Source: Streptococcus mitis SK597 (lineage in GTDB: Bacteria; Bacillota; Bacilli; Lactobacillales; Streptococcaceae). From it: a DNA stretch of 63,800 bases. Numbering within the stretch: position 1 is the stretch's first letter; the number at the start of each line of letters is the position of its first letter. Under the pieces are notes generated by a model that saw nothing but the letters and a program-made list of their open reading frames with translations, was not told the DNA's origin and did no database searches. The stretch is from contig NZ_AEDV01000097.1 in NCBI RefSeq assembly GCF_000148545.1, forward strand, positions 1 through 63,800, written 5' to 3'. Below are positions 1 through 8,080 of the stretch, piece after piece. A program made the position numbers and the translations under genes.

Positions 1-109
1 GGGCTGCTCAAAGCACTGCTTTGAGGTTGTAGATAGAACTGACGAAGTCAGTAACCTATATACGGCAAGGCGACGCTGACGTAGTTTGAAGAGATTTTTG
101 AAGAGTATT
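1..109 (-). repeat. BOX element (boxA end plus boxC-like part), running off the left edge
   Basis: Read on the minus strand, this begins with the boxA-type start (ATACTCTTCAAAAATCTC) and continues through the AAACTACGTCAGCGTCGCC and GTTACTGACTTCGTCAG blocks typical of pneumococcal and mitis BOX repeats, then an inner hairpin (AAAGCAGTGCTTT). BOX elements are non-coding mobile repeats of the mitis group. No boxB copy is seen. The element is cut by the window edge, so its full length is unknown. It overlaps the end of the short leftward frame at 56-190. Confidence 0.85.
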
Positions 110-190
110 AACTTCATAAGTCGTCCTCTTATACCCTCTACCAAAATAGCGATTTTTATTGTCTCCAAGTAAATAATCTACTGTTAGCAT
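56..190 (-). pseudogene. 5' end of an unidentified leftward gene truncated by the BOX element
   Basis: An ATG at 188-190 follows a strong ribosome binding site (GGAGAAGGAT at 191-200, minus strand). The frame runs 44 codons and ends at a TAG (56-58) lying inside the BOX. The first 26 or so residues (starting MLTVDYLLGDNKNRYFGRGY) look like genuine coding sequence; the rest (NTLQKSLQTTSASPCRI) is the usual translation of BOX DNA. I read this as a gene whose 3' part was cut off or displaced by the repeat. The parent family is not recognised. Confidence 0.45.
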
Positions 191-230
191 ATCCTTCTCC
201 AATCTTTTAAACTGACTCTATCTTAAACAA

Positions 231-280
231 AAAAAGACAAGAAAGAATCCGTAATTTACGAAAACCTTCTTGCCTTTTTA
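231..280 (-). terminator. Intrinsic terminator of the ComP-like two-component operon
   Basis: An inverted repeat (GGCAAGAAGG ... CTTTCTTGTC on the minus strand) with an inner TCGTAA/TTACGG arm is followed by a T run when read leftward. It starts 7 bases beyond the regulator's stop codon. A weaker T run on the other side means it may also stop rightward transcription. Confidence 0.7.
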
Positions 281-287
281 GGATAAA

Positions 288-893
288 TTATAAAGATACT
301 AGATTTAATCGAATAGCCTCACGTACAGCTCCAACTCTACTCGTCACTCCCAACTTTGAACAAATATTGGAAACATGGGTATCCACCGTTCTCCTGCTGA
401 CAAATAAACTATTTGCTATCTTTTCATTAGAATATTCTTTTACAATAAGTTCCAATACACTTAACTCCGTATCTGTCAATAGATTATTTTCTTGCTTTTC
501 TATCAAACCATCTGGGATAACGTGATTTCCCTTATAAACAGCATAAATTGCACTTTTAACATCCAAATAAGAACTTTCTTTGGGTAAAAAAGCTTGAATC
601 CCAAAATCCATCGCTCTCTTATGTAACAAAGTATCATAAAATCCTGATAAAAGAACTATCTTGGGAACTGTATTCAGAAATCTATTTATTTGACTAATAA
701 CATCAAATGCCGTTACTCCTTTCAACATAAAATCCATAACTAGCACATCTACCTTTTCATTCTTAAGACAGAGAAGTAAATCTGCTACTTCTGTATAGGA
801 ACCAACAATTTTAAAATCATCTTCCTTTAAAAAATAGTTCTCCAATCCTTGTAATACTAAACTGTGATCATCAATCAAAACTAAACGAATCAT
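288..893 (-). CDS. LuxR/NarL-family response regulator of the ComP-like system
   Basis: 201 residues, a normal length for NarL/ComA-type regulators. The receiver domain (about 1-118) shows the acidic pair D8/D9, the phospho-acceptor D54 in VLVMDFML and a lysine near 105 (FLPKES). A LuxR-type helix-turn-helix fills about 138-195 (LTDTELSVLELI, then RRTVDTHVSNICSKLG). The gene overlaps the 3' end of the kinase gene by 23 bases, so the two are translationally coupled. It is most likely a DNA-binding activator phosphorylated by the adjacent kinase. The target promoters are not identifiable here. It is not an OmpR-type regulator like the pneumococcal RR06 that I recall from near this locus. Confidence 0.85.
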   Translation of the reverse strand: MIRLVLIDDHSLVLQGLENYFLKEDDFKIVGSYTEVADLLLCLKNEKVDVLVMDFMLKGVTAFDVISQINRFLNTVPKIVLLSGFYDTLLHKRAMDFGIQAFLPKESSYLDVKSAIYAVYKGNHVIPDGLIEKQENNLLTDTELSVLELIVKEYSNEKIANSLFVSRRTVDTHVSNICSKLGVTSRVGAVREAIRLNLVSL

Positions 894-2631
894 TTTTCTT
901 CCCTTCTATAGGTATTCGTATCTTCACACTTGTAGGTTCTATATTTATCTGAACAGTTCCCCCCAATAAATGAACCTTCTTTACAATTCTATTTAAACCA
1001 AAATGATGTTCATTAGACTGATAGTTTCCCTTAAAAATACCATCATCTATAACTTCAATTGATAAAATCTTTTCTTTTGTAGATAAATCTACAGTAATTT
1101 CTCTAGCATTCCCATGAAGAATACTATTATTTACTAGTTCTTTAACTGTCCTTAATACAAACGTGCCCACTTTATCATTAACTTTTTCTTCATCTATTGA
1201 AAAAGTTGTCATAATCGAAACAGTTTCCATCTTCATGAATTGGTTTAATATGCTAGTAATAGATTCTTTCAGCCCTAATTCATGCACCATTAAAGGATAG
1301 ATATTGGAACATAAATCTCTTAATTCAAAGACAATATCATCCAACATCTCTAATAAAGCTACCCTATTAATTTGTTCACTAATTTCTAACTGCTTTTTAT
1401 AATAAATAACCTTCTGAATTGTAGTATCATGTATAAACGTTGCAATTTCTTCCCGCTCCAATTCAGTAGCTACAAAAGTATGAAAACTACTAAAGATTCC
1501 CTCCATTTTATGGCTAATCAACATCATTTTCCTTATTTCAGGTAACAAAGTCAGCGAAAAGAGAAAAGTGTAAAGAACGAAAAAAATTGGAGAAAATTCT
1601 CTTAATAACAGACTAAAAAGAATAATTAGACTAGTAAAAAAAACGGCAAATATCAAGTTATATATGAACGGGTTCCACTTCCAAGCAACATATACCATTC
1701 GCTCTAGTATCAAGTTATTTACAATAGAGAACAAAATAAGCAACAATAGAGGAATACTATAAATAAACGAAACTTCCTTACCAATCGGAAAAATATATCC
1801 AAAAAATAGAGGAAATAAGGCAAGAACTGCTAAAAATAAGGTATGAATTGGCAACATTTCTCTTATCTGAGAGTAATTTATAAGCATCTTTAACAGTAGG
1901 ATAACTAAAAAGAAAAATACTAAATAAAATACCCCCCTAGAAAAAAAGATGGTCAAAAAATCAATGGGCTGTATAAGATTATAAACAAACAAAAGTTGAG
2001 TGATGAGTGAATAGCCCAGTATAATACGAGAAAAGTTAGAAATGGTTGAACCTTTTATCTTCAGGACTAACACTCTAATGAAAATATCCATGAATAATGG
2101 AAATAAAGTCAAGTATGAAATTAATAGACTACGACCAAATACATCTCCTATACTTGATGGAATAATTGATAATAACATCAGACTAGTATAAATAATAAAA
2201 TAAAAATATCGTTTTCCAGTTTTTCCTCTACTTCTACCTTTTATGTATAAGCGAAATAACAGTAGAATCAGAAAAGCAATGATTGATAAAACAAGAAAGA
2301 TAATTTGGCTTGATCTCCCAGATTCTATTATTAAAGTCTTTGAAATTCCTTTATCTAACACTGTCACAGAATGAAGCGGTTCAACAATTAAAAATCGAGA
2401 TAATAAGAAATTACTATCTGGATTCTGACCGTCTATTTGTATAATAGATGACCCTATTATCCCTTGATGATTCGCAAAGCTTCCCAGATTATGGACTTGT
2501 CTAACTATCCACTCATTATCATGTTTATCTACGGTGATTCCACTGTACGTTCGGTTAAATATTGAAAATGAAAAATAAAAAAAGAAAATAAATAACAAAA
2601 CAAAATAAAATCGAAACATTTTTGACTTCAT
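871..2631 (-). CDS. ComP-like HisKA_3 sensor histidine kinase with about ten membrane segments
   Basis: 586 residues from the ATG at 2629-2631 (preceded by GGAG); a GTG eight codons upstream is possible but has no ribosome binding site. After a first membrane helix (about 7-24) there is an extracytoplasmic stretch of about 75 residues with a PDZ-like GSSIIQIDGQ segment, then about nine hydrophobic helices to about residue 370. The DHp domain has the HisKA_3 box FIHDTTIQ. The ATPase has an N box (KELVNNSILHG), a G1 box (IDDG) and a G2 box (HFGLNRI). This layout resembles Bacillus ComP, which senses a peptide pheromone. No ComQ/ComX or other peptide gene lies next to it in the window. The region is AT-rich compared with clpC. 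Ligand unknown. Confidence 0.85.
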   Translation of the reverse strand: MKSKMFRFYFVLLFIFFFYFSFSIFNRTYSGITVDKHDNEWIVRQVHNLGSFANHQGIIGSSIIQIDGQNPDSNFLLSRFLIVEPLHSVTVLDKGISKTLIIESGRSSQIIFLVLSIIAFLILLLFRLYIKGRSRGKTGKRYFYFIIYTSLMLLSIIPSSIGDVFGRSLLISYLTLFPLFMDIFIRVLVLKIKGSTISNFSRIILGYSLITQLLFVYNLIQPIDFLTIFFSRGVFYLVFFFLVILLLKMLINYSQIREMLPIHTLFLAVLALFPLFFGYIFPIGKEVSFIYSIPLLLLILFSIVNNLILERMVYVAWKWNPFIYNLIFAVFFTSLIILFSLLLREFSPIFFVLYTFLFSLTLLPEIRKMMLISHKMEGIFSSFHTFVATELEREEIATFIHDTTIQKVIYYKKQLEISEQINRVALLEMLDDIVFELRDLCSNIYPLMVHELGLKESITSILNQFMKMETVSIMTTFSIDEEKVNDKVGTFVLRTVKELVNNSILHGNAREITVDLSTKEKILSIEVIDDGIFKGNYQSNEHHFGLNRIVKKVHLLGGTVQINIEPTSVKIRIPIEGKKNDSFSFD

Positions 2632-2670
2632 TGTTTGCAACACTCCACATTTCACTTGATATTGATGTTT

Positions 2671-2679
2671 ATTCTACCA
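2671..2679 (-). promoter_or_regulatory. Extended -10 promoter for the ComP-like operon
   Basis: Minus strand TGGTAGAAT is an extended -10 element about 40 bases upstream of the chosen kinase start. No good -35 is seen at 17 bases, as is common with extended -10 promoters. Confidence 0.45.
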
Positions 2680-2760
2680 TTTTTTCATTCAATAAGACAG
2701 GTTTTATAGTTAAATTTATTCTTTTTTCTTTCGAAATATAACTGATACAATCTTCTTGTA

Positions 2761-2988
2761 GGTAAAATCCTACCTGATTTGACTTTTGAAGATAAGATGA
2801 AAATCGCCTACGAACACTTGAAACGCTTGATTAACCTCAAAGGGGAAAACGTCGCAGTTCGTGAATTCTGTGGACTCGCTCCTCACTACCTCCGTGGAAC
2901 ATCTGGCGCTGCCAAACTCCGTGGAGCCATTTCACAAGCCAACACCCTAGCAGAGATTGAAGCCCTCTTGCAACTGGATAAGGCTTAA
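2761..2988 (+). pseudogene. dus: 3' remnant of a tRNA-dihydrouridine synthase gene
   Basis: The reading frame gives GKILPDLTFEDKMKIAYEHL and ends with the conserved C-terminal part of streptococcal Dus (VREFCGLAPHYLRGTSGAAK, then LRGAISQANTLAEIEALL). Only about 75 of roughly 320 residues remain: no flavin-binding barrel is present, the frame meets a TGA at 2743, and no start codon with a ribosome binding site exists. Base composition is richer in G+C than the adjacent two-component genes. It marks the point where a different piece of DNA now sits to the left. A complete dus may exist elsewhere in the genome. Confidence 0.8.
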
Positions 2989-2994
2989 TAGTTT

Positions 2995-3028
2995 AAAACC
3001 CATAACTCTCTTAAAGTTTACGGGTTTT
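2995..3028 (+). terminator. Possible terminator after the dus remnant
   Basis: AAACCC ... GGGTTTTT forms a short stem with a long loop and a T run, immediately after the dus stop codon. This is probably the original dus terminator. Confidence 0.45.
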
Positions 3029-3058
3029 TGACTGTAAAAATTCAAATACTGAGAGCTA

Positions 3059-3757
3059 TTATTGACTCAAAGCAACGCTGGAAACCTTACCATCCGCTCC
3101 TGTTGTAATTTGGATGACTTTCCCTCCACCGATTTTGGCATTATACTTACCATCATCAAGAGTATAAGAATAGCCCTTGATAGAGTAATTTTCTTTCTTT
3201 CCATCTGCAGATTCTACTGTAAATTGACCACCTGATGAAACTGTGATGGTTTCGCCATTGGCTCCCTTCCAGTTGCCCGCTGCAGCTGAGAAATCACCAT
3301 CTACCATGGTTAAAACACCCTTGTAGCGTTTATTTTGCTCTGCTTGCTTGTCTTGAAGTTTGCGGTCAGTTGTAGGATCATAGCTTGATCGGTTAGACTG
3401 GGCTTGAGGAGCCTGTTGAGTTGAAGGAGCCTGAGCAGGAGTTTGTTGACTAGCTGCCTGTTGATTAGACACTTCTTGACCTTGTCTTTGCTCTGGTGCA
3501 GGTGCCGCTTGTGATGGCGTTGCAGTTGCTGAAGATTGATCAGTAGATGCCTTGGCCTTTTCAGATGAAGCTGAACTTGAGGACTTCTGAGTCTTGCTTT
3601 CTTTGCTAGCAGAAGCTGCTTTGGAGCTTGATGATTGGCTTGTTTTAGCAGAACTGCTTGCCTGAGTTGTTTCCTTTTTATTCCCACAAGCTCCCAATAG
3701 CAAGGTAGAAGCCAATACAGTTGCTGCCATTAATTTGATATAGGTTTTCTTTTTCAT
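3059..3757 (-). CDS. Ser/Gln/Ala-rich lipoprotein with a C-terminal DUF6287-like domain
   Basis: 232 residues. A lipoprotein signal peptide ends in the lipobox LLLGAC, so Cys-24 would be lipidated and the protein anchored outside the membrane. Residues about 25-125 are low-complexity Ser/Ala/Gln/Pro, likely a spacer through the cell wall. The last 85 residues form a compact beta-rich domain (MVDGDFSAAAGNWKGANG, then ITVSSGGQFTVESADGK), which I think is the streptococcal DUF6287 type. Start chosen at ATG 3757 behind AAAGGAG. A good promoter (TTGACA-17-TACAAT) lies upstream. Function unknown; a cell-envelope role fits the location and the WalR-like site. Confidence 0.8.
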   Translation of the reverse strand: MKKKTYIKLMAATVLASTLLLGACGNKKETTQASSSAKTSQSSSSKAASASKESKTQKSSSSASSEKAKASTDQSSATATPSQAAPAPEQRQGQEVSNQQAASQQTPAQAPSTQQAPQAQSNRSSYDPTTDRKLQDKQAEQNKRYKGVLTMVDGDFSAAAGNWKGANGETITVSSGGQFTVESADGKKENYSIKGYSYTLDDGKYNAKIGGGKVIQITTGADGKVSSVALSQ

Positions 3758-3802
3758 TTCTCTACTCCTTTGTAATGTTTTCGAAATATTAAGAAATATT
3801 TT

Positions 3803-3819
3803 TGTAATATAATTGTAAC
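3803..3819 (+). promoter_or_regulatory. WalR (VicR)-like box over the lipoprotein promoter
   Basis: TGTAAT-N5-TGTAAC on the plus strand matches the WalR direct repeat TGTNAT-N5-TGTNAT with one mismatch. It covers the lipoprotein -10 (TACAAT on the minus strand, 3812-3817). The opposite orientation and the overlap with the -10 would suit repression. This is inference from the motif alone in AT-rich DNA. Confidence 0.4.
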
Positions 3820-3840
3820 ATTAAGATTTGAATATGTCAA
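3812..3840 (-). promoter_or_regulatory. Promoter of the lipoprotein gene
   Basis: Minus strand TTGACA (3835-3840), 17-base spacer, TACAAT (3812-3817), about 55 bases upstream of the ATG. Confidence 0.7.
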
Positions 3841-3977
3841 CGATTTATTTAAATAAACTATTTTAAAAATCTCACATAATTTAAACACCTTTACTCCTCC
3901 TACTCTTCTATTCGTAATAAAACAGAAAAACAGGAGATTTTCCTGTTAAAAATTTAAATTTGTTTTTATGTAATCGT

Positions 3978-4006
3978 TTGCATTGTTTTAGAAAAAGGGA
4001 TATAAT
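3978..4006 (+). promoter_or_regulatory. Promoter of the small membrane protein gene
   Basis: TTGCAT (3978-3983), a 17-base spacer and a perfect TATAAT (4001-4006), with the ATG 32 bases downstream. Confidence 0.75.
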
Positions 4007-4038
4007 ACCATCGAAATAGATATAGGAGGTGCACTCTT

Positions 4039-4269
4039 ATGCTAAATAAGTATTATAAGTATCTTCCTTGGTTGATTTTGGGAGCTATTGGCTCTTATCA
4101 ATCAGCCACTTACTATTCGCGAACTGCATTTGATGTCTTCTATCTGACGACAGTCTTTATGATTTTCTATATAGCTTTGTTATTCCTACACGAAAAATAT
4201 CTCAAATATCGATACAAAGACTTTTTTACTCACATGTTGAGCAATTCTAAGAAAGATAGGCATCCCTAA
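4039..4269 (+). CDS. Small two-helix membrane protein of unknown function
   Basis: 76 residues, ATG behind a strong AGGAGG (4025-4030) and its own sigma-A promoter, so it is very likely expressed. Two hydrophobic segments are visible (about 9-24 and 33-51), followed by a basic C-terminal tail (EKYLKYRYKDF, then SKKDRHP) that should be cytoplasmic. It stands alone between the leftward lipoprotein gene and the leftward clpC, with a terminator 42 bases after its stop. No family recognised. Confidence 0.7.
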   Translation: MLNKYYKYLPWLILGAIGSYQSATYYSRTAFDVFYLTTVFMIFYIALLFLHEKYLKYRYKDFFTHMLSNSKKDRHP

Positions 4270-4310
4270 AAACACTCGCAACACAAAACCATCTCATGAT
4301 GGTACATAAA

Positions 4311-4342
4311 GAGGTCGGGAACTTTGTCCCGACCTCGTTTTT
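4311..4342. terminator. Terminator between the small membrane gene and clpC
   Basis: A perfect 10-bp stem (GAGGTCGGGA / TCCCGACCTC), a 6-base loop and a rightward T run. It also abuts the clpC stop codon, so it may act in both directions, more strongly rightward. Confidence 0.8.
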
Positions 4343-6773
4343 ATACAATATCAAATTTTAACTGGCCTGCTTTAACACCAATCTTAAGTGTGCTGCCTGC
4401 CTCTAATTCTCCCTTGAGAAGAAGCTCTGCCAACTTGTCCTCCACTTCTGTTTGTAGGGTTCTACGAAGTGGACGAGCTCCCATCTCTGGGTCATATCCT
4501 TGATTTGCCAACAATTTCAGTGCTGAAGCTTGTAATTTCAAGTCAATACCTTTTTCAGCCAAACTTGCCACTAAAGGTTTGACCATAATCTTCACCACTT
4601 CCTGCATATGGTCACTAGATAGGCTATGAAAGACTACCTTTTCATCAATACGGTTGATAAACTCAGGTCTATAAGCCTTTTTCAACTCTTCAAACATGCG
4701 TTTTTCCATATTTTCCTGGTCAAAACGAATATCCTTGGCTCCAAAACCAACGGTCTTGTCATCACGAAGGGCTGTCGCACCAAGGTTTGACGTCATGATG
4801 ATAATGGTATTTGAAAAGTCGACCTTGCGGCCCTTACTATCGGTCAAGACACCGTCATCCAAGACCTGCAAGAGAACATTAAAGATATCTGGATGAGCCT
4901 TCTCTACCTCGTCAAAGAGGAGAACGGAATAGGGTTTATTGCGAACCTTCTCTGTCAACTCCCCACCTTCTTCATAGCCCACATAACCCGGAGGAGCTCC
5001 GTTGAGACGACTGGCTGCAAATTTCTCCATATACTCACTCATATCAAAGCGGATAAGGGCTGATTCGTCGTCAAAAAGAACTTCCGCCAAAGCCTTGGCT
5101 AATTCAGTCTTCCCGACACCTGTAGGTCCTAGGAACATAAAGGAGCCAATCGGACGCTTGTGACTGCGAATTCCTGACTGATTACGGCGAATGGCACGGC
5201 TAATGCTTGAAACAGCTTGATCTTGCCCGATAACACGTTTGTGCAATTCAGCTTCCAAGTTTAAGTATTTCTTGGCATCCGTTTGGGTCAGTTTTTGGAC
5301 TGGGATACCTGACAAGCGACTCAAGGTAGTCAAAATATCAGACTCTGTTACCAAGTCTTTATAGACAGGCACTTCCTCTTCTTTAGCAATTAGTTGAGCA
5401 GCTTGTTTCCACTTACCATCCATCAAGGCCTTGTCAGCTGGAGTCAAATCTGAATCGTCTGCTTTTATATTTTTAGTTTTATTTTGCACTGTTGCTGCTG
5501 CTTCATCCAAGAGATCGATAGCAGAGTCTGGCAAGTGACGACTAGTCAAGTAACGATGAGCCATCTTGACGGCTGTTTCAACCGCTTCATCTGTGATTTG
5601 CACCCGGTGATGTTTCTCATAAGTCGCCTTCAAACCTTGCAAAATGGTCATGCTGTCTGCCACACTTGGCTCTTCAATCGTCACTTTGGCGAAACGACGA
5701 GAAAGGGCTGCGTCTTTTTCGATGTGTTTTTGGTACTCTTCCTGAGTGGTGGCACCAACCGTTCTCAAAGTTCCACGGGCCAAGGCTGGCTTCAAGATAT
5801 TAGCCGCATCCAGAGTTGAATCAATCCCACTACCAGAACCCATGATAGTGTGAAGTTCATCAATAAAGAGGATAACTTGGCCATCTTCTTCAACATCCTT
5901 GATGATATTGTTCATACGTTCTTCAAAGTCACCACGGAAGCGTGTCCCTGCAACGACATTCATCAAATCAAGCTCTAACACGCGCATCTTAGCCATTTCC
6001 GCAGGCACATCACCACTAGCAATACGCTGGGCAAGACCAAGCGCCAGAGCTGTTTTCCCGACACCAGCATCCCCAACCAAGACAGGATTGTTCTTAGTCT
6101 TCCGGCTCAAGATTTGAATCATACGCGAGATTTCCTTGTCCCGACCAATAACTGGCTCTAACTTGCCAGAACGCGCTTGCTCTGTCAAATCATGCGTATA
6201 GTCCTCGAGACCACCACTAGGAGTCTGCGGCATGCCCATCATATTGGCCATGGAATTTTGCTTGTCAGCTACTGTACGATGACGTTGGCGTAAAGCCTTG
6301 AGGTCTTCACGAGTCCAGCCTGCCCGTTCTTCTAAATTTCGACGTAGGGCAGCAATCTTAACCTGATCTTTCTTGTCTTCATAAGAAAAACCAGCCCTCT
6401 CCAAAATACGAGTCGCCAAGGCATTGCCATCATGCAAAATCGCATAAAAGACATGCTCCGTTCCCAGCACCTTAGCATGAACCACTGACGCTACATACTC
6501 TGCTTCATCAAAAAGGACCTGCAAACGATGGGAGAACGGCAATTCCGTAAAGGTTTCATCCTGACTATAGTCCGTTTCAGTCAGTTCCAAAGCGACCTCT
6601 TCTAAACGGTCCATCTCATATGGATAATCATTTAAAGTGGCCCCTGCCACACTATAACTGTGATTGGACATGGCAATCAACAAGTGCCAAGACTCTAGAT
6701 AACGAGCTCTAAAATGGCCAGCAACCATGTAGGCACTTTCGATACATTCATTCAATGCTTTTGAATAGTTCAT
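4341..6773 (-). CDS. clpC: ATP-dependent Clp protease ATPase subunit ClpC
   Basis: 810 residues, full length. A Clp-N repeat domain (about 1-145) is followed by AAA+ domain 1 with Walker [10 protein letters not shown] (about 235) and Walker B ILFIDELH, a UVR-like middle segment (about 430-460), and AAA+ domain 2 with Walker [10 protein letters not shown] (about 550) and Walker [12 protein letters not shown]. ClpC unfolds substrates and feeds them to ClpP (encoded elsewhere) in the cytoplasm. It starts one base after the ctsR stop codon and is the second gene of that operon, so it should be induced by heat through CtsR. No defect seen. Confidence 0.97.
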   Translation of the reverse strand: MNYSKALNECIESAYMVAGHFRARYLESWHLLIAMSNHSYSVAGATLNDYPYEMDRLEEVALELTETDYSQDETFTELPFSHRLQVLFDEAEYVASVVHAKVLGTEHVFYAILHDGNALATRILERAGFSYEDKKDQVKIAALRRNLEERAGWTREDLKALRQRHRTVADKQNSMANMMGMPQTPSGGLEDYTHDLTEQARSGKLEPVIGRDKEISRMIQILSRKTKNNPVLVGDAGVGKTALALGLAQRIASGDVPAEMAKMRVLELDLMNVVAGTRFRGDFEERMNNIIKDVEEDGQVILFIDELHTIMGSGSGIDSTLDAANILKPALARGTLRTVGATTQEEYQKHIEKDAALSRRFAKVTIEEPSVADSMTILQGLKATYEKHHRVQITDEAVETAVKMAHRYLTSRHLPDSAIDLLDEAAATVQNKTKNIKADDSDLTPADKALMDGKWKQAAQLIAKEEEVPVYKDLVTESDILTTLSRLSGIPVQKLTQTDAKKYLNLEAELHKRVIGQDQAVSSISRAIRRNQSGIRSHKRPIGSFMFLGPTGVGKTELAKALAEVLFDDESALIRFDMSEYMEKFAASRLNGAPPGYVGYEEGGELTEKVRNKPYSVLLFDEVEKAHPDIFNVLLQVLDDGVLTDSKGRKVDFSNTIIIMTSNLGATALRDDKTVGFGAKDIRFDQENMEKRMFEELKKAYRPEFINRIDEKVVFHSLSSDHMQEVVKIMVKPLVASLAEKGIDLKLQASALKLLANQGYDPEMGARPLRRTLQTEVEDKLAELLLKGELEAGSTLKIGVKAGQLKFDIV

Positions 6774-6774
6774 C

Positions 6775-7233
6775 TTACTTCCCTTTTCTATCTACCTCTT
6801 GTATGACCTGTCGTAGCATATTAGCTCGAAGGACTGGAGCTTCTTCTCCTAGAACGCGATCCAAAGCTACTGCTACCAGCAAATTCATCTCCTGCTTGGT
6901 CATCAATTCCTGCTCAACCAAAAGCTGGAGAATATCCTCATAAATTTCTTGACTGACCCGCTCACCAATCGAATAAAGCAGCTCTCGGAGCATTTCATGA
7001 TGACTAGAAAACTCAATTCGTCCTATACGAATGTAGCCTCCACCACCACGCTTACTTTCAACCAAGTAGCCTCTACTTTCCGTAAAGCGTGTCTTGATCA
7101 CATAGTTAATCTGACTAGGGACAACCTGAAAGGTATCTGCCAACTGACTACGTTGCAACTCCACAATTCCAGATTGATCTAAAATCGCCTTGATGTAGGC
7201 CTCAATATGATCCGATGTATTTTTAAATCTCAT
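6775..7233 (-). CDS. ctsR: Class III heat-shock repressor CtsR
   Basis: 152 residues. The N-terminal winged helix-turn-helix carries the glycine-rich wing ESKRGGGGYIRIGRIE (about 59-74), the thermosensing and DNA-binding element of CtsR. The C-terminal half is the dimerisation and McsB/ClpC-interaction domain. It represses clp genes at normal temperature, and here its own promoter, because a CtsR operator lies directly upstream (7259-7275). No mcsA or mcsB genes are in the operon, as is usual in streptococci; clpC follows directly. Confidence 0.96.
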   Translation of the reverse strand: MRFKNTSDHIEAYIKAILDQSGIVELQRSQLADTFQVVPSQINYVIKTRFTESRGYLVESKRGGGGYIRIGRIEFSSHHEMLRELLYSIGERVSQEIYEDILQLLVEQELMTKQEMNLLVAVALDRVLGEEAPVLRANMLRQVIQEVDRKGK

Positions 7234-7258
7234 TACAAACCCACCTCTCTCTTTAAAC

Positions 7259-7281
7259 CTTGACTATCTTTGACTATTATA
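7259..7281 (-). promoter_or_regulatory. CtsR operator with overlapping -10 of the ctsR-clpC operon
   Basis: Minus strand AGTCAAA-GAT-AGTCAAG (7259-7275) matches the tandem heptamer CtsR box RGTCAAA-NAN-RGTCAAA with one mismatch. It directly follows the -10 TATAAT (7276-7281), so bound CtsR would block transcription start. This is the classical autoregulation layout. Confidence 0.88.
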
Positions 7282-7302
7282 CCGAAATTTTCTCATTTTT
7301 AA

Positions 7303-7341
7303 AAGAAAAAGGGCGCTGGTAAAGGATAATCTTCACCAACT
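7303..7341 (-). terminator. Terminator of the thiamine-precursor ABC operon
   Basis: Minus strand TGGTGAAG ... CTTTACCA forms an 8-bp stem with one A-C mismatch, followed after GCGCCC by a T run, 11 bases beyond the ATPase stop codon. Confidence 0.6.
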
Positions 7342-7351
7342 CCCTATTTTT

Positions 7352-8080
7352 CTACTTATCTAAGCCTAATTCTGCCAAGATTTGACGTTTGTAGGCAATC
7401 TTTTGAACTTCCTTGTCCTCACCTTCAGACCAATCTAGTTTAATCTCTGAAACAATCTGCCCAGGGCGATTTTTCAAGATATAGATGCGATTGCTGAGAC
7501 TGAGAGCCTCCTCGATACTGTGAGTAATAATCAAGGTTGTTAGCTGCAACTGCTTGTGAATCTCAAGGTACCAAGCGTGGAGTTCCATCTTGGTCATCTC
7601 ATCCAAGGCGCTAAAGGCCTCATCTAAGAGAAAGAGCTTGTGCCCGAAAAGGTAGGTTCGAAGCAAGGCTACACGCTGGCGCATCCCGCCACTAAGTTCA
7701 TGAGGATACTTGTCTCGTACAGCTGTCAACTGGAAGGTCGCAAGAATTTCATCTGCGCGAGCAATAGCTTCTGCCTTATCCACCTTTTGAATCAAGAGGG
7801 GCAGAATGATATTACCAAGCACCGTCTTGTGCTCCAAGAGCAAGTCCTTTTGCAACATATAACTCACGCGCCCCTTGGGATTCTCCTCACCGTCCAGAAC
7901 AATTCGCCCTGACTGGACTTCTAAAATCCCAGCAATTAAGTTAAAGAGGGTGGTCTTTCCTACACCACTTGGGCCCAGAATAGAAACCACTTCACCTGAA
8001 GTGACTTTCAGATTGATATCCTCTAAAATCCTCTCCTGACCATAGGCATAACTGACGTGTTCTAGTCTTATTTCTGTCAT
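7352..8080 (-). CDS. thiZ: ABC transporter ATPase, thiamine-precursor (ThiXYZ) uptake
   Basis: 242 residues with one nucleotide-binding domain: Walker A GPSGVGKTT (about 37-45), Q loop around SYMLQKD, signature LSGGMRQR, Walker B LFLLDEAF and switch His in IITHS. The sequence is of the nitrate/sulfonate/taurine-type importer class. It powers the permease and binding protein encoded just upstream; its start overlaps the binding-protein stop by one base. The operon is governed by a TPP riboswitch, which points to a thiamine pyrimidine precursor as substrate. Confidence 0.88.
   Translation of the reverse strand: MTEIRLEHVSYAYGQERILEDINLKVTSGEVVSILGPSGVGKTTLFNLIAGILEVQSGRIVLDGEENPKGRVSYMLQKDLLLEHKTVLGNIILPLLIQKVDKAEAIARADEILATFQLTAVRDKYPHELSGGMRQRVALLRTYLFGHKLFLLDEAFSALDEMTKMELHAWYLEIHKQLQLTTLIITHSIEEALSLSNRIYILKNRPGQIVSEIKLDWSEGEDKEVQKIAYKRQILAELGLDK

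Noticed and set aside
2656-2778. Pheromone gene for the ComP-like kinase
   Set aside because: The only small frame with an ATG (14 codons from 2665, plus strand) has no ribosome binding site and crosses the promoter.
3310-3687. 125-codon ORF overlapping the lipoprotein gene in another frame of the same strand
   Set aside because: It is a by-product of the Ser/Gln-rich low-complexity codons of the lipoprotein and has no ribosome binding site.
5484-5819. 111-codon ORF antisense to clpC
   Set aside because: Shadow frame on the strand opposite a fully conserved gene, with no start signals.
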